Shown here in pieces: positions 21,151 to 32,180 of a stretch of 64,000 nucleotides of DNA; position 1 is the first letter of the stretch; every line of letters starts with the position of its first letter. Location: positions 233,714 to 297,713 of the forward strand of contig VWZF01005201.1 in the NCBI GenBank assembly GCA_013396755.1, given 5' to 3'. The translations under genes and the position numbers were made by a program. Under the pieces are notes generated by a model. That model saw nothing but the letters and a program-made list of their open reading frames with translations. It did not search any database and was not told the origin of the DNA. The DNA is from Sclerurus mexicanus (taxonomy: Eukaryota > Chordata > Aves > Passeriformes > Furnariidae).

Positions 21151-22279
21151 CTAAATTGGGAGACCCAGATGTCCAGCTGGGTCACAAAGACCTCCCCCAA
21201 AAGCTCCTAAAAACCAAACAGGTGGACAAAAATTCAAAACAATATAAAGAGAAGGGGAAAAAAACACCCCAACCAACCCACATCCTCCCTGCTGTTTCCC
21301 CTTTGATTTAATTAGGAATTACTTTCCATAATGGAAAGAATACACAAGTTTGCCTTTGGCTGCCTGCCCCACTTGCAGTCTGGGCAGTGCCACGGTGGAA
21401 AAGCATTAAATAATAATAACCCAAGCCATCTGCCACTGCTCAGAGCTGCTGCCCTGCACAGGAGTCGGGGCGCGGGGCCAAACACACCCTGGTGTCCCTG
21501 TGCCCCCCCGTCCTGCCCTGCCCTGCAGAGCAGTTTGATCCTGGAACACAACAAAGGGCCTGAGGCACGGGACCTACATCCAGGGGAATTCTGGGCAAGG
21601 CAATAATCGGGGTGTTCTCCTGGGAAACTGGCTCCTCTCTGTGCCCCCCAACACCTTCTGGTGGGAGGGAGAAGGGCAGGTGTGGAGCTGGAGAGTTTTC
21701 CCAGTAGCATGGAACTGGGAACATCTGTTTGGTGACTTAGGGTCCATTTACTTCCCTCTGCCATTCCCTGGGACAGGAGCCACAACCCAGAGATGGGAAT
21801 TTCAGCCCAAGCAACGAAATGATGAAGGTACTTTGGCTTCCCAGCTTTGCCTTGGAGAGCCACAGGGGCCAAGGGGCTTCCCTGGTGTCCTGCAGGACCC
21901 CCTTGGGTGGGAAAGGGCTTTCCTATCCTCCAGAAGAACCGGGGAGCACCGAGTGACCCCAGCACCCAAACTCTTGGTGCATCAGTGTCCAGCCTGAGAA
22001 TTTTAGCTCCTTAAATCAGGACGACCTTCAGCCCAAGGATGGGGCTTTGGAGCACCCTGGTCCGCCGGTCACAGTCTCCAACCCAAACCATGCCACGATT
22101 CCGTGACAGAAAAAGCAGGACAGCCCTATTCAATCTCCCACCTGGCATATTTTGACCCCTGTGGTGCCGAGACACACGCGTGGGTCTCCACAAACGACAA
22201 CCTGTCCTGCGCTGGGGCTGTGACATTCCCAGGAGGGAGGGTGCAGGGAGCCCGCCCACCGCTCTCCGCGCTCTATTTC
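21151..22279. other. Intergenic DNA with a possible CR1 remnant
   Basis: No gene was recognised. 22076-22106 (TCTCCAACCCAAACCATGCC, then ACGATTCCGTGA) looks like the very end of a sense CR1, the rest of it being unrecognisable. An A-rich patch lies at 21210-21275. Confidence 0.55.
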
Positions 22280-22900
22280 TTCCCAGTGCTAATTTTCCTA
22301 AAGACACGACTCATATTCCTGTTGATTGAACAGTTTTGTGGTGACAGCTTCGAAGATTTGTGGTGGAACTTATCACCAGCCCCCAGACCTGGCCATTAGT
22401 CCCCGTCAGAGCGGCCGGCGAGCGCTGGGATGTTTTATGGCGCCCTCCGAAGACAAACACACACATTTATATGTCACTTGTTGCAATATAAATGCTAACT
22501 TGTACTTCTTTCAAAACTTTTAATGAATTGTGCACATTCCACGAGATTTATAGCAAGAACCCAGCGGCTCAAAATATTGCTTGAAACGTATTTGTCACTT
22601 TGGCAACAGAACAAAACAAAAAAAAAATCTGGGAGATATTGCATTCTGAAATAAATCATAAACATGTGAGGCTTAAAAGAGTTTATTTTGGTCATTAATA
22701 GTTGATGCCCCCCCCTCCAATGCAGGATTTAAAGTTAAATTATGCAAAATCAAAAACAAACCTTATAATACTTAATCAAACATGCATAAAACTGTCAGGG
22801 GCCAAATAAATTCTCTCAATTAACTCGCTTCGGATTGTGATTGCATTTACTAATTTAATCAACACTAGAATAATTTGGAGGCTGGGTAATGATGAATTGC
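22280..22900. promoter_or_regulatory. Candidate developmental enhancer block
   Basis: This is about 600 bp of AT-rich but non-repetitive sequence with many homeodomain-type cores (TTTAATGAATTG, GTCATTAATAG, CTTAATCAAA, CTAATTTAATC). It has octamer-like ATGCAAAAT at 22742-22750 and ATGCATAA near 22782. A short CpG-containing island (GCGGCCGGCGAGCG) sits near 22412. The pattern resembles conserved non-coding elements near LIM-homeobox genes. Conservation is not testable here. Confidence 0.35.
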
Positions 22901-23999
22901 TGTGGTGCTGCACGTGAAGGGCTGCGAAGGTGCTGTGCTGAGACACGGATGCAAGAGATGCCTCGAGGCTGAGGCCAAAAAAGTACCAGCTGAGTCGTGA
23001 CGATAATTTTATAAGAGAAACATCTTTTCAGCCCCATTTGGAGGGGAGTTTTTCCCAGCAAACGCCTGTCACGGAGAGACCTTGTGCGGATGGATGAGTT
23101 CAGTGTGAGCCCACGGAGTCAATCTCATTTCAGTGTGAGAGGAGCAAAGGAGTCAAACCCACAGAGACATTCCCTCCCCATTTTTGACTCATTTTGTGGA
23201 TTTGATCTTTTCCTGGGAACTGCGACCTCCTGGCTTTAGCTTCAGTCGAGTCATTTGGGCTGGAGCAACAACCCTGTAATATTGAGATGTCCTTTAGCTT
23301 AGTCCTTTTGCACTGTGAATGGATCTGCACTTACAATAAAATGGGCCTGACCCCAGCCTAGGAAAGCTTTCAATATATTACTTGTGGAAAGCTAAACATG
23401 GCATTTCTGCAGGCGTAAGCAAGGTTTTATGGAGAGGTTCTCATTTACAGGTTCATGGGAAGGAGGCTGTAAGGTATATCCAACCCTATAAAATACCCAG
23501 ACCTCAGAAAATCAGACCCTTATTTGGTCTTTAACCTTTCTACACCTGTTTTCCAAAAAATAGCAATGTCCACAGAGCTGCTTTCTCTCCCTCTCTCCGC
23601 AAAATATACTTTCCACAAGCTAACTGACCATTTTGGTCACTTTTTATTTGAAATGGGGATTGTGCTCTGTAAATGTCTGGCACCCAGCACGATTTGGTCC
23701 CCAGCAGAAAGCAGTAAATAAAAATCAGTGTGCTGAAAAGTGAAAAGTGCATCCAGAAAAATAGCCAGCAAGTTTCCTTAGGTGCCCCAGAAACAGCTTC
23801 TTCCACAACAATTCTGCAGCCATACAGACAGGCATCATTCTTAGGGGTTTAAAGATAATAAATGTGTATTTTTCAAACATTCACTGCTGCCCTCCAGTCG
23901 TATCCAAAAGCGCCATTCAAAACCAATGGCATCTCTTGCAAACTCCCTTGGGTTTTGCTGAGCCAGAAATATAACAAATTGAGGAATTCATTCTTTCCT
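22901..23999. other. Intergenic DNA, nothing recognised
   Basis: Unique AT-moderate sequence with only short open frames. No repeat or RNA gene was seen. Confidence 0.55.
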
Positions 24000-24215
24000 T
24001 TTCCTTAAAGAAGATTTAAGTTTGAGCTTGACCCTTAAATTTTAAAAGTAATCGATCCTCCTTGCAAATCTAAAGTGTAAAAGCTCGTGAAATAATTTTT
24101 CCTTATTAATTCCTTCCAGATCCCATCTCGTAGCTGAAATGTCGGCTTTAATCAGCTTGAGGAGATTTGCATGTGGTAAATAATAATGCAGCCTATTAGA
24201 CTAATCAAATAAAAA
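24000..24215. promoter_or_regulatory. Candidate enhancer with perfect POU octamer
   Basis: A perfect octamer ATTTGCAT lies at 24165-24172. It is flanked by GCTTTAATCAGC, TAAATAATAATGC and AGACTAATCAAATA, and preceded by AAGTAATCGATCC. It is AT-rich but non-repetitive. Confidence 0.35.
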
Positions 24216-26399
24216 TATCTGTGGCAGAAAGTGGAACTAATTCCCAGTTCTGCAGCACTGCAACACTCACATGGAGTGCTGGGCTCTCCGGGTCTCCCCC
24301 CTGCCCAGGGCTGCAGAGCAACAGCCTTGCTTTGGAGCGTTATTTGGGGTGTTATTTGGGGTTTTGGCAGCACTGGGTACGGGGGGAGCGAGGGACGGAC
24401 GGAACACCAAAGCCTGCAAAGCAGGGCAGCAGCAGTGCCAGGCACAGCCGGGGTGCCAGCACAGATGGTCGGGTTGCATTGCTCAGAGCTGTTCCTGTGT
24501 CCCTGCAGGAATCCTCCCTCCTGTAATATTTTTATGGATATATATTTTACAGGTGACTGGCGAAGTATAAAACTAGGGCAGTCTGCAGTTTCTAAAGAAA
24601 TAAATGATTGGTGTGAGGCTCGGTGAGACAGTAGTGTTTGATGTATTCTAGCTATGTGACACATCAATGTGCTTTGGGGCATAATAATCTGCTGCCAGCC
24701 TTCGCTGTGCTAAAAACCGGGGGAGCCCAGGGGATGCTTGAGGGGTTGGGGGCTGCCTGCCTCCCCCCTGCCCTGAAACTGCCCCCTCCCTGCTGCAGCA
24801 ATCAGGGCAGAAAGAGAAAGTCCAGGGCCAGTGTGGGTGAGACGCCAGTGAACCCAGAGAAGGTTTATGCACATAAAAAAATGCCTGTCATCCTATAGCA
24901 GGGACACTTACCTACCCCAAAAGGCAGAGGCTCACTGAGCCCAGCCGTTCCCTCACCTCTGGAGAACGGGAAGGCAGTTATTTTAAAGATGCTGGAGTCA
25001 TGGAAAGATTCCTGCTGAACCTCCGGGGGCTGGAGCAGGAGCCAGCTGCACACATATGGTGAGTGAGTAACTGTCTCTAAAACAAATGAAAATAGATTCG
25101 GGTGCTTTGCCAGGGACAGAACTCCTGCCAAAGCTTGTTGCTGCATCATGTTGGCGAGTCCCGATCTGGCTGATGTCAGAAACTGCCTATTATGCAGAAA
25201 ACTCTTGAGGAGAAGTGTCATTATTACCTTCTGTTCCTCTGTAGGCTGGGTCTAATGTAAGCACGAGGCAGGAGGACAGACCCAATCCATCCCTGCCTGG
25301 GGGAGCTGCCTCATTGGGCAGGATCATGAAGCCTCCCAGCTCCCCTGGCTCTGCCAAGTGCTTCTCCAAGGGTGGTATTTCAGGGCAAAGTAACACCTTT
25401 CCTCTGGGAATCTCAGTTCCCTGTTTTTCCATTCATTAATGCTACATCTCAAATCATGCCATGGAAGCAGCAGACAGGTCCTCGTAAACTCCCTGCGTGG
25501 ATCCATCAGGACGCTCCTGCATGGATGAGATCTGTCTGCTCTGGGGGTATTTTAGCCATAGCGACTTGATCTTGGGTCAGCAGCGGAGTTGGGTCAGATC
25601 TTGTCTCTCCCATTTCCACTACCCCCATGCCTATTTTCTGAGGTATTTTATCCCCAGGAGAGAGTTCAGCACCACGCCAGCCCTTGGAGCAGACAGGGTG
25701 TGGGACAGGGAGCATGACAGGGGCACTCCAAGGCTCTGCACATAAATAGCAGCACCCCCAGCAGCCAAAGGCCAGTAACCACCCTGGCAGCCCCACACTG
25801 GGCAAAATGGGAAGACTCAGATGGATCTCTTCAGTGCAGAAACACAAACATGATCCCAGCCTTTCGTTCTCCAGCAATTTCCTGGAAAAAAAACAGATTG
25901 TGAGGAAAAACCACAAACACCACCGAGATATCCAGGCAGACTTGAAAGTTTAACCCCAGCCAGCCCTCCTTCCATCCCTTTTCCAATGCTTTAAACCTCA
26001 GTTATCCAACACCTGCATCCAAGGAAAGGGCAGGTGTTCAGGGAAGATGGAGAGTGATGAGAGAAGAGACAAACCTTAGCTTGGCAAAGGTATTTGTGCC
26101 CAAGCTCTCCTCGTCCTCCCAGTGTGAATCACTGGAAAACCTACCCCGGGCACGGGCTGACTGTCAGGTTTAGGGACAGCAGTTCGGTGGCATCACTGGA
26201 AAGCCGAGTTTGCCCGTATTGCTCAGGCATCATTCCAGAGCATCAGCCGGTGCCAGGATTAGCTGTGACAGCATCGCTCTCAGCACTAGGCGGGGTCCAC
26301 TGGGGCAGGAATCCAAAACACCAGGTGCTTCTCGGTAGGACGCTCAAAATACATCTAGACTACTTTAAGGTTAATTACTGTCGAGTTCTTTTTTTATTA
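24216..26399. other. Intergenic DNA, no gene recognised
   Basis: Unique sequence. A minus-strand frame of 176 codons at 24152-24682 overlaps frames on the opposite strand and matches nothing I know. TATA-like AT runs occur near 24525-24550. No repeats of note. Confidence 0.55.
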
Positions 26400-26680
26400 T
26401 TATTCTTTGAAACCAGTCGGGAGGAGCAGGTGAGCACCCCCCGCTCCGAACCCGCGTGTAACCCTTCCCACGTGGGGCAGCACATTGCGAGAGCCAGCCC
26501 CGACCGCCGGCAGCCCCCGGGGGTCCCCGCGGCGTGGGGAGCTCGGGGCTGTGCCTGCGGCCGCATCCCGCGTGGCGGTGCTCCTGCCCCAGGGATGCTG
26601 CTGCTGCTGCTGCTGCTGCGCCGCAGCCGGGAGCGAGCAGCGGGACGGGGAAACAGAGCTCCGGAAGGCTGGGAGCTTTG
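26400..26680. promoter_or_regulatory. Small CpG island with (CTG)7
   Basis: Roughly 26 CpG in about 250 bp, sharply bounded by AT-rich DNA. It contains ATG followed by seven CTG units (26598-26618) and a donor-like CAG|GTGAGC near 26428. The plus-strand frame over it ends soon after the CTG run and resembles no known protein. It could be the promoter and first exon of an unannotated non-coding transcript. Confidence 0.4.
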
Positions 26681-27894
26681 AATTCTGTGCGAAACCCCTC
26701 GCTGTGAGCCAGGCATGTCTCCCTCGTCAGGGTCCCGCGGTGGGGGGTGTCCCTGCTCATGTGCCAAAGGTGCGGGGTGGGAATGCGGTGCTTGCGGGAA
26801 GGACCCTCAGTGAGAACATCCTGCGTTCTCCATGACCCTGATTTATCTTTTTGGGGCATAAACCAAACTCTAATTTCTGTGGGGCAAACTGCACCCTTTG
26901 TCTCCTTTGCTAAGTGGAATTTTGCCCCTGTGTTCCCAGGGGAATTGGCACTGGCAGCCCAAGAGGTCTGAAAAGAGTTTGGCTTCCATTTAGAGAAACG
27001 CTTTGCCGACAGTTTGGGAGCAACTTCTGGTGCTCAAAAGCATCCCCGGAATCGTTTTGACATGGATTATGCTTCGACTGTGTAGTGCAAAAGAGAAAAT
27101 GACATTCCAGCATCATAACAACAGCAAATTCTGTATTAAAAAAAATGATAATGAAAAAAGGACCAAAGGATTTATAAGACAAAACCGCCTTCAAATATAT
27201 CAGGATTTAATAGCAGTGCATTTTCAAACTGGGGGAAATAGTGCAAGGACATAAAGCTTTTGGTGTAAATCACAGCACTGCCCCTCTACTTATACTTATT
27301 TCATAACTGGGAAATATGGATCTCAAGGGCAAAATTGCACCTTCATCAATATACAATATAATTCTATAACACAGGAATGAGAGCTGAGAACATTGCTCCC
27401 AAAACTGACACAGTGAAGGTCTCCAAATACACAGATTTTCCCTAGGCATTACCATAACACTAACCCGAAAACCAAGAATTGCCCCGCCTTCCCGCTCCCC
27501 CAATAAGCACTGCCCATAATTACCAGTGCTGCTAATAACCACTACCAGTAAGCAACACAACCACACATTACTCCTAGCCCTAAAGATAACCAGAAGCCAA
27601 CCCTAGCCTTTACCATAACCCTTACCCAACACCGAACCATTGCTGGCGTGTCTCTGCCCAGGGAGCACAGCAGGGTGAGTCTTCCTCCTTGCTTCCCAAC
27701 TTTCTGGTATTCACTTCCAGACTGTAACTTTATCGTGCAACATTTTGCCAGGGACAATGTGAAAGAGACAAAAACCTAAAGCCCTCATCAATCACAGCCT
27801 GGCTCTTGGTACAATTAGCAAATTCTATTATCTTAAGAATGACACTTGTAGCACAGAGCAAAGCCAGGTGCTCCCAATATTCTAATTCTGCCTG
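26681..27894. other. Intergenic DNA with a G-poor C/A-rich tract
   Basis: Mostly unique sequence with no gene recognised. Around 27450-27645 the plus strand is C/A-rich with few G. It contains scattered AACCCTA, TAACCC and CCCTTACCC words, like a decayed TAACCC-type simple repeat. Confidence 0.5.
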
Positions 27895-28085
27895 GAAAAA
27901 AAGGAAGGCTTGAATTGCATTAGCATTGCATTAGATTCCCATGACTTTTTATATCAGCACTTGTGAGTTATTTATGAATTCATTTATTTACAAGGACAGC
28001 CCTTCCTGCATTCAGTTGCCATGGTTGCTTTAACTCCTGTATCCTATTAATTCTGCATGTTATGAAATAAATATAGATCAGACAA
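27895..28085. promoter_or_regulatory. Candidate enhancer with phased repeats and X-box-like site
   Basis: ATTGCATTAG occurs at 27914-27923 and 27925-27934, one helical turn apart. GTTGCCATGGTTGC at 28015-28028 resembles an RFX X-box with one good half. TTATTTATGAATTCATTTATTTAC and CCTATTAATTC lie between and after. Confidence 0.35.
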
Positions 28086-28559
28086 TCACTGTGTGGTGGC
28101 AGGATTTTTTTTTTTTATTGTTCTTATTTTACTGTTTGATTCCGTGTGTCCTGGCCAGAAAGGCTTTAAGACCTGGCATCTCTCCAGAGTATCCACTGCC
28201 AGCTAGCTGGGAAGGTGGTGTTGGGGTAATTCCCAGAGCTCTTCCCCCTGCCAATCCTTTCTGGCACAGAGATGCAGCCGGGGCTGGGGGACATGTGGCA
28301 GCTGACTCCCAGCACTGAGCCACTGCTTTAGTTTGAGGCAGCAGGCGAAGAGCAGAGCTGGGAGCAAAAAGGGAATTCGGGAAGGTCAAGTGCCAGCCCC
28401 TCTGGGTGGCACAAGGAGATTCACTGGACAAGGGGCAGAGCAAGGACCAGCCCCCAGCCTGCACTGACTGGGAATGTTACGTGAGGCTCTGGGATCTGCC
28501 TGGAACTTGTGGAGCCAGGATCCCAAAGCCAACATGCTGGAAGTGTTTTGTAATAGAAT
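28086..28559. other. Intergenic DNA, nothing recognised
   Basis: It starts with a T run (28107-28116). Unique sequence, with no gene or repeat seen. Confidence 0.55.
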
Positions 28560-28640
28560 TCCACAAGAAAATTAAATCAATTACCGAGTCTAATAAAGCT
28601 CTCAAGGTTTTTAATTAAACTAAGTTTTAATTAAGGCAGC
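28560..28640. promoter_or_regulatory. Paired TTAATTAA homeodomain-type sites
   Basis: TTTTTAATTAAACTAAGTTT followed by TAATTAAGG places two TTAATTAA octamers within about 25 bp (28610-28635), with AATTAAATCAATTACC just upstream. LIM-homeodomain and paired-class factors bind TAATTA cores. Confidence 0.35.
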
Positions 28641-31489
28641 AGGAGCCCGCTCTTTTGATATTCTGCCTCAGACCCCAGAGGATTGTGACTTCTTTTTGTA
28701 ATTTACACAGACTGGATCGATCACTGAGTCACAAAAATGTGAGAACGGTGTCACTTGTGTGGGGTGTAATGCTGTGCATGAGCCTGGAAACCCCAGGAGC
28801 TCCAGGCTGGGAGAGGTGTTTAACTTGGGGTCACCTTTCCTTCCGTCAGAAATCAGCCTTATCTGGTGTCCCGGGAAAAGTCCTCTCCCAACCAGAACTT
28901 CTGCCATCTGATGCAGGAGCCTACTGTTAGTGGGAAGTTCTGGGAGCTCAGTTATTCCCTCATGCCACACCAGAGCTGGTATTTTGGCCTCCTTCAGAAA
29001 CATTCCCCCCTCTTCCTCAGCAGCACCGATCCAGAAACCAGGCAGGAAAACTGCAGGCAAAGCAGACCCACATCTTCCAACCTGGACATCTGGTAAGTGG
29101 CCCCAGAATGTTCTGTCTCTATTTTAGTCTTGTTTTGTACACAATATGCCCAAAACATGCTTTATTTCTTAAGGAGATAAGGATCTTTATGTAACCCATT
29201 TTTCCTTAACGCTAAGTCCTTTGTCAGGATTAAAGAATCCTAAAACATCTGTACGGGCTTGGGTGACAGATGTATAGAGCAAGCAGACTGAAATAACATG
29301 GAATATTAACCTACTAAATGAGGTATTAAAAAAATAAAATACAAGGACCCTCCTGCATTCTTAGTTACAGCCAATCCCAGAGCCTAACTACCACGGTGCA
29401 GGTGGATAACAACAGTGTGTCATCCATGGGGATTTCGATCTGAATAGTCCACGAATTCTCATCTGGTGCCAGAACTCAACTTTGCCAGTCTCAGCCATGC
29501 TAGAGGAGCAAGCTGTGTCAGATCCGCCTGAACTGGCACAGGATCACATCCATCCACCAGGAAAGTCAGAGTAGCCAGCCCAAGGGACACTGGGAATGCC
29601 TCTGGACAGCAGCAACTGCTGTTACATTTATTCAATACTACTTAAAAATTGTGTGAGTGAGAGAGATGTTTACATGCGTTTGCTAAAATCAGTAATGAAG
29701 TACAAACATAGCAGGGAGAAGACAAGAGCCTCCCATGTTCATTATGAAAACACACTGAAGGACTGAAAATAATGGAGAAAAAGTGTCTGTGACACCCAGC
29801 AGGGAGGGAATTGTGAAGTGCTGAGAAATATTAATTCAGCTTCCACCCTGGAAGGTACCATGACCTGGCTGGGGCTGTTCAGGGCTTGGTCTGTCAGGTT
29901 AATGTCTCCACTCTAGTGTGTTGTGTTTCTTCCATGTTCACCTTTACAGATCACTGCAGGGAGCAGCTCTTTTGACTAAAAAAATTGTCCTTCCATTAAG
30001 AGTTCTTGAAAAGTGCATTTGCTTAAAGAAGCTTGCAAGGAGGAGAGGGTAGAGGGGCACCTTTGCTCCCAGGGTGTCTGCAGGGAGGGCAAAGGGAAAC
30101 CTGCCTCCAGCTTTGCCCTGGCAGTGGCTGCCCCTGCAATACTGTGGTGGTGGGAACCCCTCTCCAGTGCTGCTGGCCCTTGAGGGTCATCAGCAGTGCC
30201 CAAGAAAGGCTGGGAGCTGTGGAAAGCAAATGAACTGCCCTCAACTCCCCCTGCTCCTGCTAATCTGCCAGCTCCATGGGTGCTCCTTGGCTTTAAGAGC
30301 TCGGCAGGGATGGATGGACACGGCATGTGCGGGTGGATGGATGGCTCAGAGCACTCAGTGACCACCCTGCCAATACCTTTGATCAAACCTGATAGAGTTT
30401 AAAGTCTCTAGAGCAGGTCAGAAATCACCTGCAGTGCCTTGGCCAGTTAGAGCCCAGTGTTAGCAGCCTCTCCTGTCCTCATTCCCGGCCCATTTCCAGC
30501 GATCCATACAGGTCCCATCAGTCCTGGCCACAGCCAGCTCCCTCCCAGCCAGCCAGCTCAGGCCATTAGTGTGATTACTGGAGGTCATCAAGTTCAAACC
30601 AAAATGTCAATTTTCATTTGGAAGAATGGACCCATTTTAGGAGCAAAGGGAATTTTTTTTTCTCTCTCAAAGAGACCCAGACTGTGAAATCATTGCTCCC
30701 CAAAGACTTGCAAATTCCTGGCCAGCAAAAGGTGCCAATAGCTGCTGGAGCCAATAAAAAGATTAACAAGGGTCACCAGTGCTTTCCTCCTTCCCTGCAC
30801 TCAAAGGCTCTGGGGCCTATTTGGAAGATATTAACCACTGCCTTTACCTTCGGCATGTTCATCACCGTGTTTGGGGTCTTTATGGATTTATTGACAAGAC
30901 ATTGCCATTAATCTTACCCACGGAATGCCAACCTGGGAGTCACTCAGGTTACATCAGCCCTGAAGACCGGAGCCTTTGGCCAGAGAAGTTTTAAAAGGAA
31001 GACTGAAACGAGACAAAGGAGGTGGTGGGTGAAGCCAAGTGCTGCTCCAGAAGGCCCTGGGGCAGGGAGAGTGTCCACCAGCAGCCTCTGCCAGTGTGTG
31101 ACAGCAAAGACCTGACCTTGGGGAGACAGCTGGGCTCTGCTCATTGATTCAGCGGGGTCAGGATGACCCCCCTGTGCTCCAGGGTTAATGGCCCACATCT
31201 GGGAGCGATGCGGGAGGGTGGAGAGACAGCCAGAAGGTGGATGTTGACCCCACTCGGAGTGTCCCAGGCAGGGGTGGGACAGTGAAGTCATAGGAAATTT
31301 TGGAAGTCTTCTTTCTGGAGCAACTCAAAGCAGCTCCAAAAGGCCTCACTCCCATCAGGCTGCTGGGAACACTGGCTGAGCTGGTGGCACCATGGGGTGG
31401 CACACAGCAGGGCTGGGTGGGCTCCTGCCTACCTAGGAGGTGTCACGCTTTTAAAGAGATTTTTTCTTTCTATGTCATTGTGTAAAATA
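28641..31489. other. Intergenic DNA, no gene recognised
   Basis: Unique sequence with short overlapping frames on both strands (up to 136 codons, none recognisable). A GGAT-rich short repeat lies at about 30308-30345, and AT-rich DNA with ATTA cores at about 29280-29345. Confidence 0.55.
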
Positions 31490-31590
31490 ATTAAGTCTGC
31501 TCCATCTTTACCTACTGACAATGTGGCACTTAATTAAGTGGTTTAATTAGAAGCTGGCAGCTTTAATTAAGTTTAGGACTGTAGAAGTGA
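31490..31590. promoter_or_regulatory. Triple TTAATTA cluster with 14-bp palindrome
   Basis: CACTTAATTAAGTG (31527-31540) is a perfect palindrome. GTTTAATTAG follows at 31541-31550 and CTTTAATTAAG at 31561-31571, giving three homeodomain-type sites in 45 bp. Confidence 0.4.
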
Positions 31591-32029
31591 TTGGGAGCCT
31601 CCAGCCAAGTCGCAGAGCCTTTCCCTGGGGGAGCGTCATGGTCTGCTCCCTTGTCCAGTGTCCTTAGACATTCCAGGGAGGGAACCACCATCCCACTGCA
31701 TCCCCCAACCACCTCTCAACCTGTGAGGGGCTGGGGGTTTGGGCACCGTGTGCTCAGGCATTTAGAAAATCTGAGGTCACTGGGACTGTGGAGCAGGATG
31801 GAGACATGAGGGATATGGCCAGAGGATGGGTGCGCTTAGCAGGAGAGGGGTGGTGGGAAACACTGGCTCTGCCCAGTGGGTGCCAGTGACTCCTCACTGT
31901 GCCTAAACCTGCTGAACAGCTGGGATGGGAGGCTGTGAGCAGGACAGGTACTGCAGGGGGAAGGCTGCAGTGGGTTCGGGAACAGCATCTGCAATTCCAC
32001 ACCAGGCACGGGGCTGTCTAAAAGATGTA
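31591..32029. other. Intergenic DNA, nothing recognised
   Basis: Unique GC-moderate sequence with no gene or repeat. Confidence 0.55.
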
Positions 32030-32180
32030 TTGCTTTTTAATAATGTAAATATGTAAATATTACCGGGGTGCCATTAATCCTCATTGCCTCAACATGATAC
32101 CACTCTTAAGAACAAATGTAAGAAGATATTATTAATATGCAAACTAATAGTACATTAACCTGACTAACACCAATAAATTG
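32030..32180. promoter_or_regulatory. Candidate enhancer with tandem forkhead-like, TAATCC and octamer-like sites
   Basis: GTAAATA occurs at 32045-32051 and 32053-32059. CATTAATCC, a TAATCC core of the type bound by OTX/PITX factors, ends at 32080. ATGCAAAC lies at 32137-32144 next to ACTAATAG. All sit in 150 bp of non-repetitive AT-rich DNA. Confidence 0.35.

Noticed and set aside
26485..26835. Poly-Leu or poly-Cys frame over the (CTG)7 run, resembling a signal peptide
   Set aside because: The Leu frame ends about 20 codons after the run and the other frame reads Cys. Both come from the trinucleotide repeat.
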